From the NCBI RefSeq assembly GCF_001678905.1, contig NZ_CP012117.1, forward strand, positions 1 through 64,000: a DNA stretch of 64,000 nucleotides, in the 5' to 3' direction. Origin of the DNA: Dermabacter vaginalis. GTDB taxonomy: Bacteria; Actinomycetota; Actinomycetes; Actinomycetales; Dermabacteraceae. The notes under the pieces are model-generated. The model was given only the letters and a program-made list of their open reading frames with translations, made no database searches and was not told the DNA's origin. The translations under genes and the position numbers were made by a program. Each line of letters starts with the position of its first letter. Position 1 is the first letter of the stretch. Below are positions 7,912-18,645 of the stretch, in pieces.

Positions 7912-10900
7912 GTGTCCCCAGGCTTTATGCGCAAGGTGCTTGCCGCGTTGTCGGTGAGCGCCGTCGCCGCGGGTTTTGCCGTCCCGGCAGCGCTCGCAGC
8001 ACCTACCGATGATCACGAATCAGCGCCGGCGATCTCGCCGATTCAGCGCGCGGCGATTCAGAAGCAGCGTGAGAAGCGGGGCACTCGCCCCGTGTCCAAT
8101 GAACGCGTGCGCGTTGTCGTCATGCTGAAGGAGCAGCCGCAAGCCCCGAGCGAATCCGGCGAGAAGAGCCGTCTTTCGCACCAGGCAAAGTTGCTTGAGT
8201 CGTGGAAGGCGAAATACGAGCTGAAGGTGGATCGACAGTTCGGGTATCTCGTCAATGGCTTCAGTGCCGAAATGCCCGTGGGCAAGATCCAAAACCTCGC
8301 GACCGAGAAGCAGGTTGCGTCGGTGCGCCGCGAGCGCGTGTACTACCAAAGCGAATACTCGGCACGTGAGCTTCAGGGTGTTCCCGCGGCATACAAAGAC
8401 TTCGGCGTTGACGGCGAGGGCACGGTGATCTCGATCATCGACTCGGGTGTGTATGCGGGCCACCCGGATATGCGCCTTGACGACGGCGTTTTTAAGAACG
8501 CAAAAATCAAGAGCATCAATCCCGAAGCGGCCGGCAAGTTCAACGAGAAGGTGCCGACGGGCTACAACTACGCGGATGACAACTTCGAGGTCATGGACCT
8601 CACCGATTCGCAGCACGGCCAGCACGTTGCGGGTATTACCGCGGCGAATGGCTCCGAGGGGGACACCCCCGACTTTGCCTCGACGGGCCGCATCGATGGC
8701 GCTGCTCCGAACGCGCAGTTGCTGGCGATGAAGGTCTTCTCGAACGACCCGAAGAAGTCAGCTAGCGCGAATGATGGCGACATCATCGCCGCGATCGAAG
8801 ACTCGGTGAAGCTCAAGGCCGATGTCATCAACATGTCGCTCGGCAGCCCGAATGGTGTTCCGGATCTTTCCGACGGCGCCTATGAGGCCATGAAGAAGGC
8901 CCGCGAAGAGGGCGTGATTACGCTCGTGGCCGCGGGTAACGAAGGCCAGAACTTCTCGCTCGAGGGTGGGTCGAACGACGCGCTCGGCCGCCTCGATGAC
9001 GGCACGACGGGCAGTCCCTCGACGAACGATTCGGCATTCTCGATTGCCTCGGTGAACAACTCGACCCTGAGTGTTCCGCTCGCGTACTTTGAGGCGAACG
9101 GTGAGCGCACCGACATTGGCTATCTCGAGGGCGTGGGCGAGCCCGACGCCAAGCCTCACCCGTACGAGTACGTGGGTCTCGGCCGCCCGGAGGACTACAA
9201 GGACGGTATCGATCTCAAGGGCAAGTACGCGCTTATTTCGCGCGGCGAGATTTCGTTCGCGGAAAAGTTCCAGTACGCCCTTGATCACGGCGCCGAGGGC
9301 GTCATGGTGTTCAACAGCGACGGCGAAGAGGGTTACCGCGGCATGGCGGGCATCGACAAGTTCGAGACCTTCGGTGCTGCCCTCACGAACGAGCAGGGCC
9401 ACCAGCTCATCGACGCCCTTAAAGCAGACCCGAACGCGACCGTGACGTTCACGGACGAGATCAAGCAGGATCCCGCCCCCGATGGTCTCGAGCCCAGCTC
9501 GTTTACGTCGTGGGGCACCCCGAACGACCTGTCGTTTAAGCCGCAGCTCGCGGGCATCGGCGGCAACGTGTACTCGACCGTCGGCGAAAACGAGTACGAG
9601 AACATGAGCGGCACGTCGATGGCGACCCCGAATGTCGCGGGCCTCAGCGCGCTTCTCACGCAGAAGTTCGCGGAGCGCTTCCCGGGCATCACGGGTAAGG
9701 AACGCGTCGAGCTCATCGAAACCTCACTCATGAACACCGCGAAGATCCTCGAAAACGAGGACGGCACCCCGTACCTTCCGCGCCAGATCGGGGCGGGTCT
9801 CGCGGAGGTCGATCGCGCGCTCGCCACTGACGTCACGGCCACCGTGGATGGCGAGGCAGCCGTCGCACTCAAGCAGATTAATGGGCCGACGACCTTCACC
9901 GTCACGCTCACAAACCGCGGCGATCAGGACCGCACGTTCAGCATCCCCGCGCAAAAGGTGCTCGGGGAAACCAATGAGGCGGGAAAGCCCACTCTTGCCA
10001 CGGTCTCGAATGAGACGCTGGCGGCGTCGGCCTCGAAGGTAACCGTGCCCGCGGGCGGAACCGCCACGGTGCAGTTCACCCTCACCCCGCACACCGGTGC
10101 GGGCAATCACTTCATCGAGGGCTGGGCCCAGTTCAAGGGCGAGAACGGTGCGCTTGACATTGCCGTTCCCTACCTCGGTTTTGTGGGCGACTGGAACGAG
10201 GAGAACATCATCCAGGAGCCGGGCAAGCCGTGGATCGACGATGGCCCCGCCGACAACACGAACCTCGTGGGCGCCCTCGGTGAGGACACCGCCCAGTTCA
10301 ACAACCCGGATGAAGAGCCGCTTGCGCTTTCGCCGAACGGCGACGGCGTTCTCGACACGGTGACGCCGGGCATGCTGCTCATGCGTAACGCGGATGAGGT
10401 CGAATACGAGATTCTCGACGCGAATGGCAAGGTCATCGCGAGCCTCGGCAAGGATGAGATGCTTCGACGCATGATCGGCTCGAAGGTGCCGACCGCGTTC
10501 GACGGCGACCTTACGTTCATGGGTCGCTCCTTCGACGGCACGCTGTGGGATAAGTCGACGGGTGAGCAAACACCACTTGCCGATGGCTCCTACACGTTCC
10601 GCCTCAAGGCACGCATTGCCGAAGGGTACGAGCCGCAGATCACGGACCTGCCGTTCACGGTGGACACCGCGGCGCCTACGGTCGAGATTCTCGACAAGGA
10701 ACCGGGCCGCGTGCACTTCACGGCCGTGGATAACGACGGCGGTTCCGGCCTCCTCGACGATCCCATCGTGCTTGATGCGAACGGCGACCAGGTAGAGGTC
10801 GAGAAGCAGACCGATGGCAGCTTCGTGGCAACGTTCGACCCCGCCACCCCGTATGTGACGGTGGGCGCGCTCGACAACGGCTTCAACGAGGGCTCCACGA

Positions 10901-13182
10901 TCGTCACCTTCAGCACCGAACCTCTGTTCGTGAACGTCAACGGATACAGCATCCCCGAGGGGGAGAGCGCGTACGTGGGTAAGGATTCCGACGGTGCCCT
11001 CGAAGTATCGGGTGTTGTGCAGGGAGAGGTTTCCCGCGTCACCGTGAACGGTGAGGAAGCGAAGATTACTGATGGCACGTTCGAGTACGTCGATAAGGCC
11101 TATAAGGGCCCGAAGCCGTACACGCTCGAGGTCATCGCCTACGACGCTTCCGGCAAGGAAATCGCGAAGCGCACCATCACGGTGGAGCAGGATGCGAAGG
11201 CGCCCACCATCACGATCGACAAGAGCGCGCTCAACGACAACGGCAAGCTCGTTGTGGCCGAGGACGGTAGCTTTACGCTTTCCGGCACGATTGCCGATGA
11301 GCGCGAGAACGCCGACCTGAAGGCGTGGATCTTCAACGAACCCGTCGAGGTCAAGCCGGATGGCACCTTCACGTACACCGGGACGGTCGATCCGAGTGTT
11401 CCCGTCGTGACCGTGGTGGCGAGCGATGGCGCCACGGAGGGCACCCTCGATGTCGAGATCGAGGGCCGCGAGGCGCCTGCGCCCGAAGAGCAGCCCGAGG
11501 ACAACGGCTTTGCTCGCCCGACCTACGACATCGAGACGTGCGATGCGGAAGAGAACTGGTGTGACATCAGCTCGAAGAGCGAGGGTGTGAGTGAGGATGG
11601 AAAGACCCTCCACCTCACCGGCAAGATCCAGGATCCCGTGAGCTCGATCGAGTTCATTCCCACCTCGCGTGCGAAGGACGGCACGATCACGAGGAACGAG
11701 CCGATCGCCGCCACGATCGAGGGCGACACGTTTAGCGTTGACCTCCCGATCGACGTGGGCATCATCGATTTCCACCAGATCGTGAAGGACGACAAGGGTG
11801 AGGAGCAGTTCAGTGGTTCGTTCCGCCTGTGGGTGGATATCAAGCCGCCGAGCCTCCACTTCACGGAGCCGGGTCTCGTGGGTGGCACGCTCTACACGAA
11901 CACCGATGACGTCACCTTCAAGGGATCGATCGGCGATGACGGCTGGGGTCACTACCTCGCGATCAACAACGAGTACCTGACCGACTTCGTGCGGTACAAC
12001 CACACCGGTGAGGCGGTTAATCGCCAGGAGTTCGAGCGCCTCGTGACGGTTCGCGACGGCGACAAGCTCCTCGTGTACTCGAACGACTCGATGGGCAATG
12101 AGCTCGGCGCGGTCATTCCCGTTGTTGTCGATAAAGAGGCCCCCACCGTTGGCGTCGATACCGTCAAGGACATGGAGGTGATCCGCGACCAGCGTGAGCT
12201 CGAGGCGTGGGGCGAGGATTCCAACCTCGCCAATGTTGCGGTGAGCCTCAACGGTAAGGAGATCTACAACGCGGACACCGAGCTGACGAGCAAAGCCGCA
12301 ACGATCGACGGCGTGCTCGCGCCGCCCGAGACGACCGACGGCGACAATGCGGAGGAGGTCACCCCGAACAGCGAGAATGCTGAAGAGGCGGCTTCCGATG
12401 CAGGCGACAGGAGTGCGCCTCGGCCAACGACCGTCGTGGATGGCACCGAGACGAGCACCGCGCAAACCCGGCTCGGCACGAAGATCACGACGGCAGATCT
12501 CCCGGCTGGTTTCTACACGGCCAGCGTGAAGGCGACCGATCTTGCCGGCAACGTCACGACGCACACCACGACGTTTATCGTCGACGACGACGCCGTGATC
12601 GAAGGACCCGACACGGTGGCCTTCGAGGTCGAACACGGTGCGCTCGCTGACCAGGCAGCCGCCGCGAAGCAGGTTCTCGACCACTACACGGTGACCGACG
12701 ACGGCTCGGCGTTCAAGGACGGCGACACGACTCTCGCGCTCGCGCCCGGCACGGTCCTCGTGCCAGGCGAGCAGAAGGTCACGCTCGTCGCCACGGATGC
12801 CGACGGCCGCGCGGTTGTGCGCGTCGTGACGGTGACCATTACCGAGAAGCAGAAGGCCCCCGAGCCGAGCACGCCGGAGAACCCGGCGAACCCGGGCGAT
12901 GACGCTCCAGAGCGCCCCGCGAACCCGGATACGGATGGCGGGAGGAACCCCTGTAAGCCACCCGTGAATGGTGGCGGCGAGGGTTCTCAGGCACCGGGGA
13001 AGTCCGACGGTTCCTCGGCCGAACGTCCGTCGAGGATTCCTTCGCGGGATGCCTCCTCGCCTCGTGGCTCGCATATGCCACGTACGGGTGCGGAGATTGC
13101 GGCGACCGCGGGCGTTGCAGCGCTCATTGTGCTCGGCGGCGTGGCGATCGTTGTGCTAGCGAGGAGGCGAGGCAAGAAGTAA
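7912..13182 (+). CDS. Large cell-wall-anchored subtilisin-like serine protease (S8 family)
   Basis: The gene encodes 1756 residues from a GTG preceded by AAAGGAG. A signal peptide (1-30) is followed by an I9-like inhibitor propeptide (about 63-145). The S8 domain has catalytic Asp177 (IIDSG), His235 (HGQHVAG), the oxyanion Asn in AAGNEG and Ser569 (SGTSMATP). A PA-like insert lies between His and Ser (about 400-520). The C-terminal half consists of repeated beta-sandwich/Ig-like modules with LPFTVDTAAPTV-type motifs. It ends with a Pro-rich wall segment, MPRTG, a hydrophobic segment and RRRGKK. The architecture resembles C5a-peptidase/lactocepin-type surface proteases. Role (host-protein degradation, peptide supply) is inference. 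It sits between the replication block and gyrB, an unusual place. Confidence 0.95.
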   Translation: MSPGFMRKVLAALSVSAVAAGFAVPAALAAPTDDHESAPAISPIQRAAIQKQREKRGTRPVSNERVRVVVMLKEQPQAPSESGEKSRLSHQAKLLESWKAKYELKVDRQFGYLVNGFSAEMPVGKIQNLATEKQVASVRRERVYYQSEYSARELQGVPAAYKDFGVDGEGTVISIIDSGVYAGHPDMRLDDGVFKNAKIKSINPEAAGKFNEKVPTGYNYADDNFEVMDLTDSQHGQHVAGITAANGSEGDTPDFASTGRIDGAAPNAQLLAMKVFSNDPKKSASANDGDIIAAIEDSVKLKADVINMSLGSPNGVPDLSDGAYEAMKKAREEGVITLVAAGNEGQNFSLEGGSNDALGRLDDGTTGSPSTNDSAFSIASVNNSTLSVPLAYFEANGERTDIGYLEGVGEPDAKPHPYEYVGLGRPEDYKDGIDLKGKYALISRGEISFAEKFQYALDHGAEGVMVFNSDGEEGYRGMAGIDKFETFGAALTNEQGHQLIDALKADPNATVTFTDEIKQDPAPDGLEPSSFTSWGTPNDLSFKPQLAGIGGNVYSTVGENEYENMSGTSMATPNVAGLSALLTQKFAERFPGITGKERVELIETSLMNTAKILENEDGTPYLPRQIGAGLAEVDRALATDVTATVDGEAAVALKQINGPTTFTVTLTNRGDQDRTFSIPAQKVLGETNEAGKPTLATVSNETLAASASKVTVPAGGTATVQFTLTPHTGAGNHFIEGWAQFKGENGALDIAVPYLGFVGDWNEENIIQEPGKPWIDDGPADNTNLVGALGEDTAQFNNPDEEPLALSPNGDGVLDTVTPGMLLMRNADEVEYEILDANGKVIASLGKDEMLRRMIGSKVPTAFDGDLTFMGRSFDGTLWDKSTGEQTPLADGSYTFRLKARIAEGYEPQITDLPFTVDTAAPTVEILDKEPGRVHFTAVDNDGGSGLLDDPIVLDANGDQVEVEKQTDGSFVATFDPATPYVTVGALDNGFNEGSTIVTFSTEPLFVNVNGYSIPEGESAYVGKDSDGALEVSGVVQGEVSRVTVNGEEAKITDGTFEYVDKAYKGPKPYTLEVIAYDASGKEIAKRTITVEQDAKAPTITIDKSALNDNGKLVVAEDGSFTLSGTIADERENADLKAWIFNEPVEVKPDGTFTYTGTVDPSVPVVTVVASDGATEGTLDVEIEGREAPAPEEQPEDNGFARPTYDIETCDAEENWCDISSKSEGVSEDGKTLHLTGKIQDPVSSIEFIPTSRAKDGTITRNEPIAATIEGDTFSVDLPIDVGIIDFHQIVKDDKGEEQFSGSFRLWVDIKPPSLHFTEPGLVGGTLYTNTDDVTFKGSIGDDGWGHYLAINNEYLTDFVRYNHTGEAVNRQEFERLVTVRDGDKLLVYSNDSMGNELGAVIPVVVDKEAPTVGVDTVKDMEVIRDQRELEAWGEDSNLANVAVSLNGKEIYNADTELTSKAATIDGVLAPPETTDGDNAEEVTPNSENAEEAASDAGDRSAPRPTTVVDGTETSTAQTRLGTKITTADLPAGFYTASVKATDLAGNVTTHTTTFIVDDDAVIEGPDTVAFEVEHGALADQAAAAKQVLDHYTVTDDGSAFKDGDTTLALAPGTVLVPGEQKVTLVATDADGRAVVRVVTVTITEKQKAPEPSTPENPANPGDDAPERPANPDTDGGRNPCKPPVNGGGEGSQAPGKSDGSSAERPSRIPSRDASSPRGSHMPRTGAEIAATAGVAALIVLGGVAIVVLARRRGKK

Positions 13183-13256
13183 CGGATGGGCATTCGAAGG
13201 CATGTGCTCTCGAAGCAGTGATGCCCTGAGGTAGGCCCGGGAACGGGCCAAGAATT

Positions 13257-13307
13257 GGTGGGGTGCTGAAGGCCGGCAAGCGTCGGACTTCGCGCCCCAC
13301 CTTTTTT
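13257..13307 (+). terminator. Terminator after the subtilase gene
   Basis: GGTGGGG (13257-13263) pairs with CCCCACC (13295-13301) around a GC-rich inner region and is followed by TTTTTT. A smaller GCCCGGGAACGGGC hairpin lies just upstream. Confidence 0.75.
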
Positions 13308-13311
13308 CCTC

Positions 13312-13593
13312 GAATTGCATAGGGGTTGTGGGGGTTATTCCGCCCCGGCTTCCTTGAATTGCATAGGGGTTGTGGGGGTAATTCTGGTTTGGTCCGGTCT
13401 GGTCCGCCCCGCCCCTTTGGATTGCATAGGGGTTGTGGGGGTAATTCCGTTCTGGCCCGGCCCGGCCGCCCCGGGTGGTTCAAACCCCCGCTCGCCCTAT
13501 GCAATTGGAAGGTGGGAGCGCTTTAAACCCCCGTTAGCCCTATGGAATCCGGGGGCTGCGATCGCCCAAACCTCCACAACCCCTATGGAATCC
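13312..13593. repeat. Six-copy repeat cluster upstream of gyrB, three direct and three inverted
   Basis: A ~25-bp unit, core ATTGCATAGGGGTTGTGGGG, occurs directly at 13312, 13356 and 13419. It recurs in inverted orientation at about 13482-13506, 13526-13550 and 13569-13593, the last two with TCCATAG instead of TGCATAG. Spacers differ in length and are GC-rich, so this is not a CRISPR. The symmetrical arrangement allows long cruciforms or RNA hairpins. It fills most of the 667 bp between the subtilase and gyrB start codons; a possible gyrB -10 (TAAAAT, 13671) lies 78 bp beyond. Confidence 0.8.
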
Positions 13594-13849
13594 GGGGGAG
13601 GGGGCTGTGCTGACCGACACACGAGACCGCGATATGCACACATGAACCCATTTCTGGGGTTCCCGTGCGGTAAAATTTGAGGGTTGAGAGTGGTCGAGTC
13701 CCGCTCAGCGGCCCGCAAATGGCCCTGAGAGGCCACGGGCCCCCGATATGGGCCCCGCCCCGTACCCAGGGGTTGCGATGGCTCACGGGCCCTCGATCCT
13801 CACACCCGGGTTCAACCGACCCGGCATTGACCATCAAGGAGATTCCTTC

Positions 13850-15925
13850 GTGAGCGAAGCCCAGGAAAACGCACCGCATTACGACGCCTCGGACATCACG
13901 GTCCTCGAAGGCCTCGAGGCGGTTCGCAAACGCCCAGGCATGTACATCGGTTCGACCGGCGAGCGCGGCCTGCACCACCTCGTGTACGAAATCGTCGACA
14001 ACTCGGTTGACGAAGCGCTCGCGGGCTACGCGAGTGAGATCACCGTGGACGTGCTCGAGGATGGCGGCGTGCGCGTGATCGACGACGGCCGCGGCATCCC
14101 GGTGGCGATGCACCCCACCGAGAAGAAGCCCGCCGTTGAGCTAGTGCTGACGGTGCTCCACGCGGGCGGTAAGTTCGGTGGCGGCGGCTACGCGGTTTCG
14201 GGCGGCCTTCACGGCGTGGGCTCCTCCGTGGTGAACGCGCTGTCGAAGCGTCTCGAGGTTGAGATTAAGCGTGACGGTTACGTGTGGCGTCAGCAGTACA
14301 CGCACGGCGTACCGAACGCCCCGCTTGAAAAGGGTGAGGAAACGACCGAGACCGGCACGAGCGTGACGTTCTGGGCCGACGGCGACATTTTCGAGACCAC
14401 CGAGTACGAGTTCGAGACGCTCCGCAAGCGTTTCCAGCAGATGGCCTTCCTCAACAAGGGCCTCAAGATCACGCTCACCGACCACCGCCCGGTGGAGGAT
14501 CCCGTTGACGACGATCTTCCCGATCTCGACAATCTCGACCAGGACGTCGACGAAAACGACGGCATCAACGATGCGGCGCGCCCCACCGAAGCCGGCGTCG
14601 ACACGGCCGAGAAGCCCAAGACCAAGTCCGTGACGTTCCTGTACGAGCAGGGCCTTGAGGACTTCGTCAAGTACATCAACAAGCAAAAGCGTGCCGAGGT
14701 GATTCACCCGGAGATCATTAGTTTCGAAAGCGAAGACACGGACCACATGATCTCGGTGGAGATCGCGATGCAGTGGACCTCCGCGTATTCGGAATCGGTG
14801 CACACGTACGCGAACACCATCAACACCCACGAGGGCGGTACGCACGAAGAGGGCTTCCGTAGTGCCCTCACGGGCGTGATCAACCGTTACGCGCGCTCGA
14901 ATAACCTCATGAAGGAAAAGGACGCGAACCTCACGGGTGAAGACATCCGCGAGGGGCTCACGGCGGTCGTGTCCGTGAAGCTCGGCGAGCCGCAGTTCGA
15001 GGGCCAAACGAAGACCAAGCTCGGTAACACGATCGCGCGCACGTTCGTGTCGAAGGTGATGACCGACAAGCTCGGGGACTGGGCCTCGGCCCACCCGAAC
15101 GAAATGAAGACGATCGTCACGAAGGCGCAATCGGCGGCCGCAGCCCGCGAGGCAGCCCGCAAGGCGCGCGATGCGACCCGCCGCAAGTCGCCGCTTGAAA
15201 CGGGCGGCATGCCCGGCAAGCTTCGCGACTGCTCGAGCCGCAACCCTGCGATCAGCGAAATCTTCATCGTCGAGGGTGACTCGGCAGGCGGCTCGGCGGT
15301 TTCTGGTCGCGACCCGAAGACCCAGGCGATCCTCCCGATCCGCGGCAAGATTCTCAACGTGGAAAAGGCCCGCCTTGATCGCGCTCTTGACAATGCCGAG
15401 GTGCGCTCGCTCATCACGGCATTCGGCACGGGCATTGGCGAGGATTTCGATCCCACGAAGCTGCGCTACCACAAGATCATTCTCATGGCCGATGCTGACG
15501 TTGATGGCCAGCACATTTGCACGCTTCTGCTCACGCTGCTGTTCCGCTACATGCGCCCGCTCATCGAGCTCGGGCACGTGTTCATCGCGATGCCGCCGCT
15601 GTATCGCCTCAAGTGGACGAACTCGCCGCACGAGTACGTGTTTAGCGACGAGGAACGTGACCGCAAGCTCGAAGAAGGCCGTGCCGCCGGCAAGCGCATT
15701 CCGAAGGACAACGGCATTCAGCGCTACAAGGGCCTCGGCGAGATGGACTGGCGAGAGCTGCAAACGACCACGATGGACCGTGACCTGCGCACCCTCAAGC
15801 AGGTGACGATGGCTGAGGCTGCCGACGCCGACGCGGTGTTCAGCGTGCTCATGGGCGACGACGTTGATGCGCGCCGCCGGTTCATTCAGGAAAACGCGAA
15901 GGACGTGCGCTTCCTCGATATCTAA
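13850..15925 (+). CDS. gyrB: DNA gyrase subunit B
   Basis: This is the ATPase subunit of gyrase, which negatively supercoils DNA. I chose the GTG at 13850 (691 residues) because AAGGAG precedes it and [33 protein letters not shown] is the normal family start; the frame is open further upstream without conserved sequence. GHKL ATP-binding motifs ([32 protein letters not shown]) are followed by the TOPRIM domain ([16 protein letters not shown]) and a C-terminal RYKGLGEM motif. An acidic insertion at about residues 225-262 interrupts the transducer domain. gyrA follows after 70 bp. Confidence 0.98.
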   Translation: MSEAQENAPHYDASDITVLEGLEAVRKRPGMYIGSTGERGLHHLVYEIVDNSVDEALAGYASEITVDVLEDGGVRVIDDGRGIPVAMHPTEKKPAVELVLTVLHAGGKFGGGGYAVSGGLHGVGSSVVNALSKRLEVEIKRDGYVWRQQYTHGVPNAPLEKGEETTETGTSVTFWADGDIFETTEYEFETLRKRFQQMAFLNKGLKITLTDHRPVEDPVDDDLPDLDNLDQDVDENDGINDAARPTEAGVDTAEKPKTKSVTFLYEQGLEDFVKYINKQKRAEVIHPEIISFESEDTDHMISVEIAMQWTSAYSESVHTYANTINTHEGGTHEEGFRSALTGVINRYARSNNLMKEKDANLTGEDIREGLTAVVSVKLGEPQFEGQTKTKLGNTIARTFVSKVMTDKLGDWASAHPNEMKTIVTKAQSAAAAREAARKARDATRRKSPLETGGMPGKLRDCSSRNPAISEIFIVEGDSAGGSAVSGRDPKTQAILPIRGKILNVEKARLDRALDNAEVRSLITAFGTGIGEDFDPTKLRYHKIILMADADVDGQHICTLLLTLLFRYMRPLIELGHVFIAMPPLYRLKWTNSPHEYVFSDEERDRKLEEGRAAGKRIPKDNGIQRYKGLGEMDWRELQTTTMDRDLRTLKQVTMAEAADADAVFSVLMGDDVDARRRFIQENAKDVRFLDI

Positions 15926-15995
15926 ACCGGCGCCCCGAGGGGTAAGCCGCGGTTATTGAGAGAGCATTCACGCGAGGAAGACTAGGGGAGAAGAC

Positions 15996-18623
15996 ATGAG
16001 CGACGAGAACATCGAAGATCAGGGCCCGCGAAGCGCCGAGGATCTCGAACACGCGATTCCGCAGGGCCTCACCACAACCGTTGACGCGATCGACGAGGAC
16101 GAGGGCGATCAGATCTTCCAGGTTGATCTGAACAAGGAGATGCAAAAGAGCTACCTCGATTACGCGATGAGCGTGATCGTGGGGCGTGCACTCCCCGATG
16201 TGCGCGACGGCCTCAAGCCGGTGCACCGCCGCATCGTGTACGGCATGTACGACGGTGGCTACCGCCCCGAGCGTTCCTTCAGCAAGTGCGCGAAGGTCGT
16301 TGGCGAGGTCATGGGTACCTACCACCCGCACGGCGATTCCGCGATCTATGACGCGCTCGTGCGCCTCGTGCAGCCGTGGAACTTGCGCTATCCGCTTGTG
16401 CTTGGGCAGGGCAACTTCGGTTCGGCGGGTGACGACGGCGCCGCAGCCTCGAGGTACACCGAGTGCAAGATGTCGCCGCTCGCCCTCGAGCTCGTGCGCG
16501 ATATCAACGAAGACACCGTGGACATGGTGGGCAACTACGACAACACGGTTGATGAACCCGTGGTGTTGCCCTCGCGTTTCCCGAACCTCCTCGTGAATGG
16601 CTCGGCGGGTATCGCCGTGGGTATGGCCACGAACATCCCCCCGCACAACCTTCGCGAGGTCGCCTCCGCGGTGCAGTGGCTGCTCACGAATCCTGAAGCC
16701 ACGAAGGAAGAGCTTCTCGAGGCGTGCATCGAGCGCATTCAGGGCCCGGATTTCCCGAACGGCGCGACCATCACGGGTCGTAAGGGGATCGAGGAGGCGT
16801 ACCGCACGGGTCGCGGTTCGATCACGCAGCGTGCCGTCGTCAAAACTGAAGAGATCAACGGCCGCCTCGCACTCGTGGTGACCGAGCTTCCCTACCAGGT
16901 CAATCCCGACAATCTCGCGCGTAAGATCGCCGAGCTCGTCAAGGCCGGCCGCATCCAGGGCATCGCCGACATCACCGACGAAACTTCCGGTAAAACCGGT
17001 CAGCGCCTCGTGCTCACCCTCAAGCGTGATGCCGTGGCGAAGGTTGTGCTCAACAACCTGTACAAGCAAACTCAGCTTCAGGAGAACTTCTCCGCGAACA
17101 TGCTCGCGATCGTCAACGACGTGCCGCGCACGCTCTCGATCGATTCGTTCGTGCGCGAGTGGACGAAGCACCAGATCGACGTCATTGTGCGCCGCACCCG
17201 CTTCCGCCTGCGCAAGGCGGAAGAGCAGATCCACATCTACCGCGGCTACCTCAAAGCACTCGACGCGCTTGATGAGGTCATCGCGACCATTCGCCGCTCG
17301 CCCGACGTGGACGAGGCCCGCACGGCTCTTATCGCCCTTCTCGACATCGACGAGATCCAGGCGAACGCGATCCTCGCGCTCCAGCTTCGCCGCCTCGCCG
17401 CGCTTGAGCGCCAGAAGATCACCGAAGAGCACGATCGCCTTGCCGCGTTGATCCTCGAGTACGAAGAGATCCTTGGCAGCGAGCAGCGCCAGCGCGAAAT
17501 CGTGAGCGAGGAGCTCGAGGCGATCGTCGAGAAGTACGGCGATGAGCGCCGCACCCAGATCGTGCCGTTCGACGGCGATGTTTCCGTTGAGGATCTGATC
17601 CCCGAAGAGGACATGGTCGTCACGATTACGCGCGGCGGCTGGGTTAAGCGCACCAAGACCGACGAATACCGCGCGCAAAAGCGCGGCGGTAAGGGTGTGC
17701 GCGGCGCGAGCCTGCGCGAGAACGACGTGGTCGACCACTTCTTCACGACCACGACCCACAAGTGGCTTTTGTTCTTCACGAACTTCGGCCGCGTGTACCG
17801 CATCAAGGGCTACGAGCTGCCCGAGGCGCCGCGCGACTCGAAGGGCCAGCACATCGCGAACCTTCTCGAATTCCAGCCGAACGAGTCGATCCGTTCCGTG
17901 CTCGTGATCAGCGACTACGACGAAGCTGAGTACCTCGTGCTCGCCACGAAGCACGGCATCGTCAAGAAGACCGCGATGAGCGCGTTTGACTCGAACCGCA
18001 GCGCTGGCTTGATCGCGATCAACCTGCGTGAGTTTGAGGGGTCCGACGGTTCCCTCGTCACCGATGAGCTTGTGGCGGCCCGCGCTGTCAACGGTGACGA
18101 TCACCTGTTGCTCGTTTCGAAGAACGGCCAAAGCGTGCGTTTCCCCGCTTCCGACGACGTGTTGCGTCCCATGGGCCGCGTCACGGGCGGCGTGACCGGC
18201 ATGAAGTTCCGCGGTGACGATGAGCTTCTCGCGATGGATGTTGCCCACCCCGACACGTTCGTGTTTACCGTGACAGATTCCGGCTTCGCGAAGCGATCCT
18301 CGATTGATGAGTACCGCGTGCAGGGCCGAGGTGGCCTGGGGATTAAAGTCGCGAAGCTGCCGAACGACCGCGGTCACCTCGTGGGTGCCGCGATCGTTGA
18401 AGAAACTGACGAAGTTTTCGTGCTCATGGAAAAAGGCAAGGTCGTGCGGTCCTCCGTCGCGGGCGTGCCTTCCAAGGGCCGTGACACCATGGGCGTTGTG
18501 TTCGCAAAGCCCGACCAGAAAGACTCGATCATCCTCGTCAATGTGTTCAAGGAAAGCGAACCGGATGACGAGGCGGAAGAAGCTGGCAGTGATGATGCCG
18601 GCGATGCCGTAGTCTCGGACTGA
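15996..18623 (+). CDS. gyrA: DNA gyrase subunit A
   Basis: This 875-residue protein is the DNA-cleaving subunit of gyrase. It contains the quinolone-determining region [19 protein letters not shown] with Ser and Asp at the two usual resistance positions, and the catalytic Tyr in [11 protein letters not shown] GyrA C-terminal beta-propeller follows, with its GyrA-box-type [10 protein letters not shown] around residue 560. The start ATG follows AGGGGAG. Together with gyrB and the DUF3566 gene it forms the standard actinobacterial operon. Confidence 0.98.
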   Translation: MSDENIEDQGPRSAEDLEHAIPQGLTTTVDAIDEDEGDQIFQVDLNKEMQKSYLDYAMSVIVGRALPDVRDGLKPVHRRIVYGMYDGGYRPERSFSKCAKVVGEVMGTYHPHGDSAIYDALVRLVQPWNLRYPLVLGQGNFGSAGDDGAAASRYTECKMSPLALELVRDINEDTVDMVGNYDNTVDEPVVLPSRFPNLLVNGSAGIAVGMATNIPPHNLREVASAVQWLLTNPEATKEELLEACIERIQGPDFPNGATITGRKGIEEAYRTGRGSITQRAVVKTEEINGRLALVVTELPYQVNPDNLARKIAELVKAGRIQGIADITDETSGKTGQRLVLTLKRDAVAKVVLNNLYKQTQLQENFSANMLAIVNDVPRTLSIDSFVREWTKHQIDVIVRRTRFRLRKAEEQIHIYRGYLKALDALDEVIATIRRSPDVDEARTALIALLDIDEIQANAILALQLRRLAALERQKITEEHDRLAALILEYEEILGSEQRQREIVSEELEAIVEKYGDERRTQIVPFDGDVSVEDLIPEEDMVVTITRGGWVKRTKTDEYRAQKRGGKGVRGASLRENDVVDHFFTTTTHKWLLFFTNFGRVYRIKGYELPEAPRDSKGQHIANLLEFQPNESIRSVLVISDYDEAEYLVLATKHGIVKKTAMSAFDSNRSAGLIAINLREFEGSDGSLVTDELVAARAVNGDDHLLLVSKNGQSVRFPASDDVLRPMGRVTGGVTGMKFRGDDELLAMDVAHPDTFVFTVTDSGFAKRSSIDEYRVQGRGGLGIKVAKLPNDRGHLVGAAIVEETDEVFVLMEKGKVVRSSVAGVPSKGRDTMGVVFAKPDQKDSIILVNVFKESEPDDEAEEAGSDDAGDAVVSD

Positions 18624-18645
18624 TCGAATGAGCGAGGAGAACACC

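Noticed and set aside
9724-13074. 1116-codon open frame antisense to the subtilase gene
   Set aside because: It results from high GC3 in the sense gene; composition is Arg/Val/Gly-rich with no motif or start signal, and the sense strand has clear catalytic residues.
13312-13593. Repeat cluster as a CRISPR array
   Set aside because: Copies occur in both orientations with irregular spacers and variants, and no cas genes are present.
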